From NCBI GenBank assembly GCA_046541875.1, contig JBKHCL010000027.1, forward strand, positions 1 to 34,529: a stretch of 34,529 bases of DNA, given 5' to 3'. Below the pieces are notes generated by a model, which was not told the origin of the DNA, did no database searches, and saw nothing but the letters and a program-made list of their open reading frames with translations. The DNA comes from CAZFPT01 sp046541875 (GTDB lineage: Bacteria; Planctomycetota; Phycisphaerae; SM23-33). Made by a program: the position numbers and the translations under genes. Shown one piece after another: positions 10,121 through 17,269 of the stretch (positions within the stretch are counted from its first letter, which is position 1; every line of letters begins with the position of its first letter).

Positions 10121-10149
10121 TTGACTTGACGCCGGCAGCAAACCACAAT
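10121..10149 (+). promoter_or_regulatory. Candidate mgtE promoter
   Basis: TTGACT (10121-10126) and CACAAT (10144-10149) are 17 bases apart, about 50 bases before the mgtE start. The short leader leaves no room for a known magnesium riboswitch. Confidence 0.5.
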
Positions 10150-10197
10150 ACAGCCTCGCCCGGATGGGCGAGAATTCCTCCGTCACGGAAAGCCGAC

Positions 10198-11574
10198 ATG
10201 CTCAAAGAGATCGTACAACCCGAGATTCATGAGCTGATCGAGGCCCGGAAGTTTGCCGAGCTCAAACACGTGTTGGCGGAAATGGAAATCCACGACGTTG
10301 CTGCCCTGCTGGCGGAACTGGAGGAGGAAGACCTCGCCATGTGCTTCCGCCTGCTCCCGCAAGACCGGGCAGCCGACGTGTTTGCCGAGTTCGAGGTCGA
10401 CCAGCAGGGATACGTCCTCGAACAGCTCTCCTCCGAGAAGGTCACCCGCCTGCTGGCGGACATGGCCCCCGACGACCGCACCGAGCTGCTGGAGGAGTTG
10501 CCCGGACAGCTTGCCCAGAGGCTGCTCAACTCCCTGCGGGGCGACGATTTGCAGATCGCCCGCAGCCTGCTGGCGTATCCCGAGGACAGCATCGGGCGAT
10601 TGATGACGCCCGAGTACATCGCCACCCGCCCCGACTGGACGGTGCAGCAGACCATCGAACACGTCCGGCGCGTCGCCCGCACGAAGGAAACGATGTACGT
10701 CATCTACGTGGTGGACGACAGCTGGAGGCTGCTGGACGAGGTCCGCCTGGAGGACGTGGTTCTCTCGGCCCCTGATACGCTCATCGAGGAGATCATGGAC
10801 AACCAGGTCGCCTCCCTGCGGGCCCGCGAAGACCAGGAAGAGGCCATCGAACTGTTCAAAAAGTACGACGCGGTGGCGTTGCCGGTGGTCAATTCCCAGG
10901 GCGTGCTGGTGGGCATCATCACCCACGACGATGTTCTGGACATCGCCGAGGAAGAGGACACCGAGGACATGCACCGCCTGGCCGGTCTGGACCCGATCGA
11001 GACGAGCTACTTCTCGACCGGGTTCGGCGAGATGATGCGCAAGCGCCTGCCCTGGCTGGTGCTGCTGCTGGGCGGGCAGATGCTCACCACCGTCGCGCTG
11101 ATGGGCTTCAACGCGGTCCCGTTGTTCGCGGTGCTCGTGCTGTTCATGCCGCTGATCAACTCGCCGGCCGGCAATACCGGCTCGCAGGTGGCGGGGCTGA
11201 TGATTCGCGCCCTGGCCGTGCAGGAAGTCACGCCCGGCGACTGGGCGCGCGTGCTGCTGAAGGAACTGACACGGGGGATCACGCTCGGGGTGTTCCTGGC
11301 GATCATCGGATACCTCGCGGCGTGGGGGTTCGCGTCCATGCTCGATACCGGCGGTCAGCCTCCCGGGGTGATCGCGCTGGCGGTCTCGGCGGCGATCCTG
11401 TTGGCCGTCGCGCTGGCCAACCTGCTGGGAGCGATGCTGCCGTTCTTCTTCAAGCGCCTGGGGTTGGATCCCGCCGTTACGTCGGGTCCGTTCCTGGCGA
11501 GCATCATGGACGTCTCGGGGATCATGATCTACTTCTCGCTGGGGATCGCCTTCCTGAGGGTCCTGGGGGTCTGA
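10198..11574 (+). CDS. mgtE: Magnesium transporter MgtE
   Basis: MgtE is a gated inner membrane magnesium channel. The 458-residue protein shows the complete layout: a cytosolic helical N domain (about 1-130), two CBS domains (about 135-255, with MTPEYIATRPDWTV and GIITHDDVLDIAEEEDTEDM), and a membrane domain of about five helices (285-458). The family motifs PAGNTGSQ (323-330) and TSGPFLASIMD (428-438) are present; Asp438 corresponds in position to the pore Asp of characterised MgtE proteins. The ATG at 10198 is chosen because it gives the usual MgtE N terminus and normal length; the open frame extends upstream into the rnpB promoter region without meaning. No Mg-binding residue seems lost. 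Confidence 0.95.
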   Translation: MLKEIVQPEIHELIEARKFAELKHVLAEMEIHDVAALLAELEEEDLAMCFRLLPQDRAADVFAEFEVDQQGYVLEQLSSEKVTRLLADMAPDDRTELLEELPGQLAQRLLNSLRGDDLQIARSLLAYPEDSIGRLMTPEYIATRPDWTVQQTIEHVRRVARTKETMYVIYVVDDSWRLLDEVRLEDVVLSAPDTLIEEIMDNQVASLRAREDQEEAIELFKKYDAVALPVVNSQGVLVGIITHDDVLDIAEEEDTEDMHRLAGLDPIETSYFSTGFGEMMRKRLPWLVLLLGGQMLTTVALMGFNAVPLFAVLVLFMPLINSPAGNTGSQVAGLMIRALAVQEVTPGDWARVLLKELTRGITLGVFLAIIGYLAAWGFASMLDTGGQPPGVIALAVSAAILLAVALANLLGAMLPFFFKRLGLDPAVTSGPFLASIMDVSGIMIYFSLGIAFLRVLGV

Positions 11575-11622
11575 GGAGTCTGTCCACCTGGGAGCGGTTT
11601 GCCTGCGGCGATGTTCTTTCGG

Positions 11623-11651
11623 TTGAAAAACGCTCTCCGCTGGCGGAGAAT
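11623..11651 (+). promoter_or_regulatory. Candidate promoter of the lipoprotein/UVR gene pair
   Basis: TTGAAA (11623-11628) and GAGAAT (11646-11651) are 17 bases apart in the 185-base gap after mgtE. The spacer holds a 6-bp hairpin (TCTCCG, loop CTGG, CGGAGA; 11634-11649). Confidence 0.4.
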
Positions 11652-11759
11652 AACAGTGGAACGGAATGCCCGAATCAGTCTCGCCCGACGGACCGGGCGG
11701 CCCGGTGGAATCTCATCCATGGTCGTCCCCCGCCGGCGCGAACAATCAAGGAGCTCGAT

Positions 11760-12509
11760 ATGAAGCGTTGCGTTGTCCTCTCGATTCTGCTGACTGTCGG
11801 CCTGGCTGGCGGGTGTGCGCGAAACTGCGGTTGCGGGGCCGGGCCTCGGGCGAGAGAGGCAGGTGAGATTGTCGAGCGATCCCTGAATGTTACCGGCGGG
11901 CTCGATGCCTGGAAAGAGATCGACAGGCTCGAAGGGGAGATGCTCCTGAAGGTCTACGGGCCCGACGACGCGCCGTACCTGACGCGGGTGATGTACACCA
12001 TGCACTTTGACGCCGGTCGAATCGACGCCAAAGCCCCCACCGGGGAGGGGATGTGGACCGCCTCGGTGGACGCCGGGGGCAGCGGGTCGTTCAAGGTCGA
12101 CGGGTCTCTGGGCGAAGGCGTGTCGGCCGAGCAGATCAAACAGGCCCTCGGGCAGGTGCTCCATCGCCTCCGCGGGGCCGGCAACATCGTCTGGGGCAGG
12201 GAGAAGCCCTACGCACTGGAGGAGGATCGTATCGACGGGATCGCCCTTCGCTGCGTCTCCGTGCGGTGGACCCAGACCCACATGCGGAGCTACTGTTTCG
12301 AGGAAAACAGCGGCCGACTTCGGTTCGCCGTTTCCGGGGCCGACCAGGCCGGCGAGGGCGGATGGGTAACTGTCTACAAAGACTACACAAAACAGGCCAA
12401 CGGGATGATCCTCCCGATGCACCTGCGGCAGGTGGGGATCGGCGAATATGTTCTGCTGGGTGACTCGCCCATCTGGGATGTTCAGCTGCTGAGCGTTACA
12501 ATGGAGTAG
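11760..12509 (+). CDS. Lipoprotein of unknown function
   Basis: No family is recognised for this 249-residue protein. It starts with a lipoprotein signal peptide ending in AGGC with Cys19; further Cys residues at 23 and 25 (CARNCGCG) follow. The mature part begins with EAGEIVERSLNVTGGLDAWK, a pattern seen in periplasmic proteins of the LolA-like/outer-membrane-lipoprotein-sorting type (substrate-free helix then half-barrel strands), so a LolA/LppX-like fold is possible, but this is a guess. AAGGAG six bases before the ATG at 11760 is a strong ribosome binding site and decides the start. The UVR-motif gene follows 31 bases later and is probably cotranscribed. Confidence 0.72.
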   Translation: MKRCVVLSILLTVGLAGGCARNCGCGAGPRAREAGEIVERSLNVTGGLDAWKEIDRLEGEMLLKVYGPDDAPYLTRVMYTMHFDAGRIDAKAPTGEGMWTASVDAGGSGSFKVDGSLGEGVSAEQIKQALGQVLHRLRGAGNIVWGREKPYALEEDRIDGIALRCVSVRWTQTHMRSYCFEENSGRLRFAVSGADQAGEGGWVTVYKDYTKQANGMILPMHLRQVGIGEYVLLGDSPIWDVQLLSVTME

Positions 12510-12540
12510 AAGTCGCCGCTGCTACCGCCTTCGGAGTCGC

Positions 12541-13335
12541 ATGACTGACGAACCACGAAAGCCAAACAGCCTGGACATCTCCGAGATCCTGCGCGAATGG
12601 ACGTTCGAGCCCGGACAAATCAACGTCCGCAAGATCTACAGCGACGAAGGCAGAGAGATGATCCAACTGCGCCTGGACCTGGGCCTGCTGCAGATGGAAA
12701 TGACCGGCCGACCCGACGGGCAACGCCCCGAGGGGTACGACTCGCTGCTGGACTACTACGAGCACGAGTTGGACCTGCACCGCCGGCGACATGGCACCGA
12801 CGAGGGGTTCGAACTGGACGAGCGGGCCTGCGAGCTGCTGCGGTCCGAGGGCGTGATGTATTACCACCGCTATCTCGCCCTGTTCGTGCTGGAGGACTAT
12901 CCCGCGGTGGTCCGCGACACGCTGCGCAACATGCGGCTGTTTGACTTCTGCCACCAGTACGCCGAGGAAGAGTCCGACCGGTTCATTCTCGAACAGTATC
13001 GGCCTTACGTGTTGATGATGTGCAGCCGGGCGCGGTCGCACCTGGCGCTGCAGGACAATCGCCCCAAGGCGGCGCTGGCGGCAGTGCGAAACGGAATCGA
13101 CAAGGTCCGCCGCTTTTATGACCAGTACGAGAGCGACCTGGCCGAGCATTCCACCGAGCTGGCGATCCTCCAGGCGATGTCGCGGGACATCGAGAGAAGC
13201 CTGCCGGTGGACCCCATCAAGAAACTTCGGGCGGACCTGCTGGACGCGGTTGAGAACGAGCGATACGAAGAGGCCGCCGCGCTGCGCGATCGGCTGGACC
13301 ACCTCACCGGCGACGATGATTCGTACAATTACTGA
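12541..13335 (+). CDS. UVR-motif (UvrB/UvrC C-terminal motif) protein
   Basis: This 264-residue soluble protein is almost all helical. Its C terminus (about 225-254, LRADLLDAVENERYEEAAAL and flanking residues) matches the UVR motif, the short helical hairpin by which UvrB and UvrC bind each other. The motif also occurs in ClpC-type and McsA-like proteins, where it mediates protein contacts. No nuclease, helicase or protease domain is present, so this is a stand-alone UVR protein of unknown role. The N-terminal 200 residues contain TPR-like helical pairs (for example LLRSEGVMYYHRYLALFVLE). GGAG precedes the ATG at 12541. It lies close behind the lipoprotein gene on the same strand. Confidence 0.8.
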   Translation: MTDEPRKPNSLDISEILREWTFEPGQINVRKIYSDEGREMIQLRLDLGLLQMEMTGRPDGQRPEGYDSLLDYYEHELDLHRRRHGTDEGFELDERACELLRSEGVMYYHRYLALFVLEDYPAVVRDTLRNMRLFDFCHQYAEEESDRFILEQYRPYVLMMCSRARSHLALQDNRPKAALAAVRNGIDKVRRFYDQYESDLAEHSTELAILQAMSRDIERSLPVDPIKKLRADLLDAVENERYEEAAALRDRLDHLTGDDDSYNY

Positions 13336-13345
13336 CTCGTAAGGC

Positions 13346-13370
13346 CCGCTGGGGCGAAAGGGGACAGCGG
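13346..13370. terminator. Weak hairpin between convergent genes
   Basis: CCGCTG (13346-13351) can pair with CAGCGG (13365-13370) across a 13-base loop in the 60-base gap between the UVR gene and the end of the Exb cluster. No T-run is present. Confidence 0.3.
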
Positions 13371-13395
13371 CGGGATCTACTGCACGGGGTGATGC

Positions 13396-14460
13396 CTATT
13401 CTTTCACCAGCAGCCGAATGTGCGCTTCGCGGGCGTAGAAGGCAAGCTCTTCGAGTTGTTCGTCGCTGGGTCGATCGAATTCCCAGACGATGTGCACGGG
13501 GCAGGGGGTCTGGGCGCGGGCGTGGAATCGCATCTCCAGCCAGTTGGTCAGGTCGCTGAGCAGCCCGGCGGCGGTCTCTTCTCCCTCGATGACGAAGCAG
13601 TAGTCGCGGAACCATGCGCTTTCGAAGATGAACTCGCTGGAGAAGGGCGGATTGTCGGCATTGTAGGTGATCTTCTCCATCGACCAGCCGAAATCCGCCG
13701 GCAGTCGGCTGAGCTCGCCTTCCGGCCAAGGGTCCTGATGGGTGCAATAGATGAACGTTTCGCCGTTCTGGATGGCCTCCTCGAGGTATTCCCGCATTTC
13801 CTCCCCCGAAGCGGTGCGGACGGCCGGCACGGGTCGCGGCTTTTCGGGCAGGACCTTTCGCAGGGCGGGCACGAATCGGCCCAAGTAGTCCACACCCAGG
13901 AGTATCGCCCCCAGCAGCAGGACCCACCGCGTCAGGAAGAGGTTCACGCGGTCCCACTGGTTGGCGCGGGAGACATCCTCCGCCGGCAGCAGGCGGATAT
14001 CGGGGTCGGCCTTCTCGGCTTCGCGATCGGCCAGAAAGGCCAGTTCGTCGTGCATCTTCTGGTTGGGGTCGTCGTTGCCGTCCGTCCGGCGAGTCTGTTT
14101 GCCGCGGACTTCACGGTAGGCGTATTCGCTCCTGGGCGTGTTGGGGTCGTTCGCGTCGGCCGAGTCGGAGGCGACCTGCACATCGGCGGTCTGCTTGCGG
14201 ACGTCCTTCGCGCGGGACTCTTCCATCGACTTGTGAGCGGCGGCGATGACGTCCGAGCGGTCGGTGCGGTACTTGGAGATTTTCGAGGAGTTCACCTTGG
14301 CCAGGGTGAAGGCGCCCGCCGCGATCACCACCGCTGCCAGCAGCATCACGGTGCGACGTCGCGACCACAGCGCCACCACGGCCACGACGATCGCCGCCAG
14401 CCACAGGAGGATCGAGACGGTTCCGCTCACACCGAAGTAGTTCCAGAGCTGGTAAAGCAT
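13396..14460 (-). CDS. Three-TM membrane protein, last gene of the Exb/DUF4159 cluster
   Basis: This 354-residue protein is not recognised. Two adjacent membrane helices at residues about 15-33 and 37-55 are followed by a hydrophilic stretch with a DANDPNTP linker, a third helix at about 175-192, and a C-terminal domain of about 150 residues that includes EMREYLEEAIQNGETFIYCT and ends with HIRLLVKE. The start ATG overlaps the stop of the DUF4159 lipoprotein gene by one base (TAATG), which suggests coupled translation and a role in the same complex. It is the last gene in this direction before the convergent UVR gene. No catalytic motif is evident. Confidence 0.75.
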   Translation of the reverse strand: MLYQLWNYFGVSGTVSILLWLAAIVVAVVALWSRRRTVMLLAAVVIAAGAFTLAKVNSSKISKYRTDRSDVIAAAHKSMEESRAKDVRKQTADVQVASDSADANDPNTPRSEYAYREVRGKQTRRTDGNDDPNQKMHDELAFLADREAEKADPDIRLLPAEDVSRANQWDRVNLFLTRWVLLLGAILLGVDYLGRFVPALRKVLPEKPRPVPAVRTASGEEMREYLEEAIQNGETFIYCTHQDPWPEGELSRLPADFGWSMEKITYNADNPPFSSEFIFESAWFRDYCFVIEGEETAAGLLSDLTNWLEMRFHARAQTPCPVHIVWEFDRPSDEQLEELAFYAREAHIRLLVKE

Positions 14461-15120
14461 TACTTGCGATGCTCCCGTGTCTCAGCGAGGTAGTGGGTGA
14501 ACGCGTACCACAGGACATTCACGCCGACGCGATAGGATTCGTGGGCGAGTCGCTTGGAGATGCCCGAATGGCCGGTCTTCCAGGCGTCGTTGAGGTCGCC
14601 GGGGTGATAGAACACCGCCCAGCGTCCCTTGAATCGCACGCCCTTGCATTTCTTGCCGCCATGCTGCCAAAGTGGCGGCGGACCGTTGGCAAACCCGAAC
14701 GGCCGGGCGAAGAGCGGGTCGTCATCGGCGATGGCCTTCAGGGGCTTCTTGTCGAACAGCCCGTTCGCAAACTTCGTGAAGCTCTTGTCCCACCGGGCAC
14801 TGCCGGCGTCGGCGAAGATCATCCCGCCTTCCTTGATGTACTCGCGGACGCGCTGGGTGTCCTTCGCGGACAGGTTGAACTTTCCGCTGCCGGTCATGTA
14901 GATGAAGGCGGGCTTGAAGCCCTTGGGCAGCGACATGAACTGTCGCATGGTGTAGGCTTCGCCTTTGCGGGCGACGGGGAAGTTCACGCTGGGCAGGGTG
15001 CGGAAGTAGTCCAGGAAGTTGATGTCGCCGGCGGTTTTGGCGTCCATCCCATCGTCCCAGCCTGGGCAGTCGTATTTGAGGCGAGCGAAGCGGACCTTCC
15101 CGTTCTTCATGTTGTCGGGC
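14458..15120 (-). repeat. Direct repeat copy A: duplicated DUF4159 coding segment
   Basis: This segment aligns without net gap to 15390-16052 at a constant offset of 932 bases. It covers the DUF4159 domain of the downstream copy, including the TAATG gene junction at its end. Long stretches are identical or differ only at third codon positions. Confidence 0.85.
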
Positions 15121-15392
15121 ATCGCGGCTTCGTTCGCGTCGGTCTTGTCTTCGGTGACGGTTTGGGACGCGTTCGGATCATTCACGTCGGGGGCAGGGCT
15201 CGACGCATTCGGATCATTGGCGTCGGAAGGCGTGCGCTGATCTGACCCGGCCTGGACGTCTCGCTTATTGGGGTCGGACGCACGGGGACCTTCGCTGCTG
15301 CAGCCGGGAGTAACCGACCAGATCGTCAACACCGTCGCGAAGACGGCTATCCGGGCGATGACACCTGTGGAGTTGGAGGTGGTAGAACTCAT
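14460..15392 (-). CDS. DUF4159-domain lipoprotein, tandem duplicate
   Basis: The 310-residue protein begins with a hydrophobic signal ending near TPGC (Cys31), a plausible though imperfect lipobox. A low-complexity linker follows (SDANDPNAS, DVNDPNAS, KTDANEAA), then a DUF4159 domain from about residue 95 to the end. DUF4159 is a domain of unknown function with predicted alpha/beta structure, often found in membrane or periplasmic proteins beside MoxR/VWA or Exb genes. Typical stretches here are KVRFARLKYDCPGWDDGMD, NFLDYFRTLPSVNFPVA, EYIKEGGMIFADAGSARWD and GRWAVFYHPGDLNDAWKTGH. The start at 15392 overlaps the upstream gene's stop by one base (TAATG). The longer open frame that continues to 16055 is a shadow of the upstream copy in another frame and is not used. 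Confidence 0.88.
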   Translation of the reverse strand: MSSTTSNSTGVIARIAVFATVLTIWSVTPGCSSEGPRASDPNKRDVQAGSDQRTPSDANDPNASSPAPDVNDPNASQTVTEDKTDANEAAMPDNMKNGKVRFARLKYDCPGWDDGMDAKTAGDINFLDYFRTLPSVNFPVARKGEAYTMRQFMSLPKGFKPAFIYMTGSGKFNLSAKDTQRVREYIKEGGMIFADAGSARWDKSFTKFANGLFDKKPLKAIADDDPLFARPFGFANGPPPLWQHGGKKCKGVRFKGRWAVFYHPGDLNDAWKTGHSGISKRLAHESYRVGVNVLWYAFTHYLAETREHRK

Positions 15393-16052
15393 TATTTGCG
15401 ATACTCCCGTGTCTCGGCGAGGTAGTGGGTGAACGAGTACCACAGAATGTTCACGCCGACGCGATAGGACTCGCGTGCGAGCCGACGGGACATGCCCGAG
15501 TGGCCGGTCTTCCAGGCGTCGTTGAGGTCGCCGGGGTGGTAGAACACCGCCCAGCGTCCCTTGAATCGCACGCCCTTGCACTGCTTTCCGCCGTGGTGCC
15601 ACAACGGCGGCGGACCGTTGGGGAAGCCGAACGGCCGGGCGAAGAGCGGGTCGTCGTCGGCGATGACTTTCAGCCCGTGGCCGGGCAGGATCCGCCTGGC
15701 CAGCGCCTCGAAGCTGTCGGCCCAGCGGGCGCTGCCGGCGTCGGCGAAGATCATCCCGCCTTCCTTGATGTACTCCCGCATCCGCTTGATGTCGTCGCCC
15801 GAGAGGCGGAAGGACCCGCTGCCGGTCATGTAGATGAAGGCGGGTTTGACACCCTTCGGCAGCGACATGAACTGTCGCATGGTGTAGGCTTCGCCTTGGC
15901 GGGCGACGGGGAAGTTCACGCTGGGCAGATTGCGGAAGTAGTCCAGGAAGTTGATGTCGGCTGAGGTGGAGGAGTCCATCCCGTCGTCCCAGCCTGAGCA
16001 GTCGTACTTGAGGCGTGCGAAGCGGACCTTTCCGTCCTTCATGCCGTCCGGC
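15390..16052 (-). repeat. Direct repeat copy B: duplicated DUF4159 coding segment
   Basis: This is the partner of 14458-15120. The proteins agree over about 220 residues with no insertion or deletion; the largest differences are in a block around residues 245-265 (EALARRILPGHGLKVIADD here, TKFANGLFDKKPLKAIADD in copy A). Confidence 0.85.
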
Positions 16053-16438
16053 CAACCGCCTTCGTCGCCGCCGCCTTCGCCCATTTTTCCGTGGACGGCG
16101 TCGGTGTCGGCTTCGTAGGTGTCGCGCGACTGTTCTTCGAGCTCTTCCTGGATCTTGGAGTCATCGAGGTCGGGGAAGTCGAAGCTGATGGCCGAGTTGG
16201 GGTTCAGGATGCGTTTGAGCTTCTTCTCCTTCTTGGGGACGAACCGCATCTGCACCACAGACGGCGTTCCGCTGCCGTAGGGCACCTTGAACTCTTCGAT
16301 GCATCCGCGCATCAGCCAGGCCAGGAAGGCCGAGCCGAAGATGAGCATGGCATGGAAGGCGATCGCGGCGATGAGCGAACGGGCCCACGGGCGGTCTCTT
16401 CCCTGCGTTCGGATTGTCTCCAGGATGGAGCGCGGCAT
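15392..16438 (-). CDS. TonB-like membrane anchor fused to a DUF4159 domain
   Basis: This 348-residue protein has a cytosolic N-terminal tail, one membrane helix (about 22-43, SLIAAIAFHAMLIFGSAFL) and a periplasmic part. The helix carries a His (His29) four residues after an Ala, placed like the SxxxH motif of TonB and TolA helices but with Ala instead of Ser. Next come a Lys/Arg-rich stretch after QMRFVPKKEKK, an acidic and Gly-rich linker, and the DUF4159 domain (about 135-348). Together with ExbB and two ExbD genes directly upstream, it looks like an energy transducer whose periplasmic output domain is DUF4159. Its stop overlaps the next start (TAATG), which encodes a second copy of the same domain on a lipoprotein. 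Confidence 0.85.
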   Translation of the reverse strand: MPRSILETIRTQGRDRPWARSLIAAIAFHAMLIFGSAFLAWLMRGCIEEFKVPYGSGTPSVVQMRFVPKKEKKLKRILNPNSAISFDFPDLDDSKIQEELEEQSRDTYEADTDAVHGKMGEGGGDEGGWPDGMKDGKVRFARLKYDCSGWDDGMDSSTSADINFLDYFRNLPSVNFPVARQGEAYTMRQFMSLPKGVKPAFIYMTGSGSFRLSGDDIKRMREYIKEGGMIFADAGSARWADSFEALARRILPGHGLKVIADDDPLFARPFGFPNGPPPLWHHGGKQCKGVRFKGRWAVFYHPGDLNDAWKTGHSGMSRRLARESYRVGVNILWYSFTHYLAETREYRK

Positions 16439-16448
16439 GGATACTCGC

Positions 16449-16814
16449 TCAGTTGGTTTCGTCGAGGGTCAATCCCGGCTCTTTGGGCGCGGGCTGGGTC
16501 TCGGTGAGATAGTCGGGCGTCCGCGGGTCCACCTCGTCGTCGCCGGTTTGTGTCGCAGTCTTGGCGGGGGTGTTGGCGTCGGGGGTGGCGTTGGCGTCCA
16601 CGACGGCGTTTGCGTCGGTCGAGGCGTTGGCGTCCACGGCGTTTGCGTCGACGGTCGGGGTGTCTTTCATCTGGATCGCCACGTAGTCCACACCGAAGGC
16701 CAGCAGGTGCACGCCCAGCGCCGCGAGGATGAACACCAGCAGGGGCGTCTTGTTGAACCCCTGCAGCAGCTTGTCGGGGGACAGCTTCTGGATGTCGTCT
16801 TGTGTCTCAGCCAT
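16449..16814 (-). CDS. Small TonB-like single-TM protein with Asp-Ala-Asn linker
   Basis: The 121-residue protein has a cytosolic N terminus of about 22 residues, one membrane helix (about 24-46, LLVFILAALGVHLLAFGVDY) and a periplasmic tail. The helix contains His36 with Ala32 four residues before, again resembling the SxxxH motif of TonB/TolA anchors. The tail is mainly a DAN repeat (VDANAVDANASTDANAVVDA and on) followed by a short acidic and Pro-containing end. AAGGAG six bases before the ATG supports the start. It sits between ExbD and the TonB-like/DUF4159 gene, so a role as motor partner or assembly factor is likely. There is no C-terminal globular domain. Confidence 0.75.
   Translation of the reverse strand: MAETQDDIQKLSPDKLLQGFNKTPLLVFILAALGVHLLAFGVDYVAIQMKDTPTVDANAVDANASTDANAVVDANATPDANTPAKTATQTGDDEVDPRTPDYLTETQPAPKEPGLTLDETN
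16569..16659 (-). repeat. Degenerate short tandem repeat encoding (D)ANA units
   Basis: The coding segment repeats variants of a GAC/GCC-type unit that reads GACGCAAACGCC or GACGCCAACGCC on the minus strand. It explains the low-complexity tail of the small membrane protein. Spacing is irregular, so it is not a CRISPR array. Confidence 0.6.
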
Positions 16815-16850
16815 CGATTTCTCCTTGGGCCCGGGTTGCTCCGGGGATCA

Positions 16851-17267
16851 CTACTTTTTCAGTTCGCCCACGGCCAGGACTTTCGCCCCGGTCTTGTAGA
16901 GGGCGCGAAGGATGGGCAGGAACTCGCGTTGGTCGGCCTGGCTGTCGCACTTGAAGAGGATCTTCTTCTCGGCGTTGGGCGGAAGTTTCTCGAAGAGCTT
17001 GTTCAGGGCCGACTCGAGGACTTCATCGTTGACGACGCGTTGGCCGTCCAGGTAGATCTCGCCCTTGGAACCGACCACCACGGAGACCGGCACGCGTTCC
17101 ATCGCCGCGAGCTTCTCGCCGCTGGGCAGTTCCACCTTGATGGGGGGCTGCTTGGCGAAATTGCTGCACAGCACGAAGAAGATCAGCAGCAGAAAGGCGA
17201 TATCGCCCATCGAACCGACCGAGACGGTCAGTTCGTTCTGCGTTTGCCTGTCTCGTCTGCGGGCCAT
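16851..17267 (-). CDS. ExbD/TolR-family protein (second copy)
   Basis: This 138-residue protein is an ExbD/TolR-type motor subunit. It has a basic N-terminal tail (MARRRDRQ), one membrane helix with the conserved proton-carrying Asp22 in SMGDIAFLLLIFF, and a periplasmic domain of about 95 residues that contains KVELPSGEKLAAMERVPVSV and KGEIYLDGQRV, typical of the family. The segment FLPILRALYKTGAKVLAVGE near the end matches the last helix and strand. It starts two bases after the stop of the first ExbD gene. Two different ExbD paralogues in one operon suggest a heterodimeric rotor, as in some Ton systems. Confidence 0.93.
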   Translation of the reverse strand: MARRRDRQTQNELTVSVGSMGDIAFLLLIFFVLCSNFAKQPPIKVELPSGEKLAAMERVPVSVVVGSKGEIYLDGQRVVNDEVLESALNKLFEKLPPNAEKKILFKCDSQADQREFLPILRALYKTGAKVLAVGELKK

Positions 17268-17269
17268 GG

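Noticed and set aside
10054..10197. N-terminal extension of MgtE
   Set aside because: It would overlap the rnpB promoter and precede the candidate mgtE promoter; the ATG at 10198 gives the normal MgtE N terminus.
15393..16055. N-terminal extension of the DUF4159 lipoprotein frame to 16055
   Set aside because: The extension is the alternative frame of the upstream DUF4159 copy. The start at 15392 gives a signal sequence and a one-base overlap with the previous stop.
16569..16659. Possible CRISPR-like repeat
   Set aside because: The units are 6-12 bases, irregular and in frame within a coding region; they encode a DAN linker.
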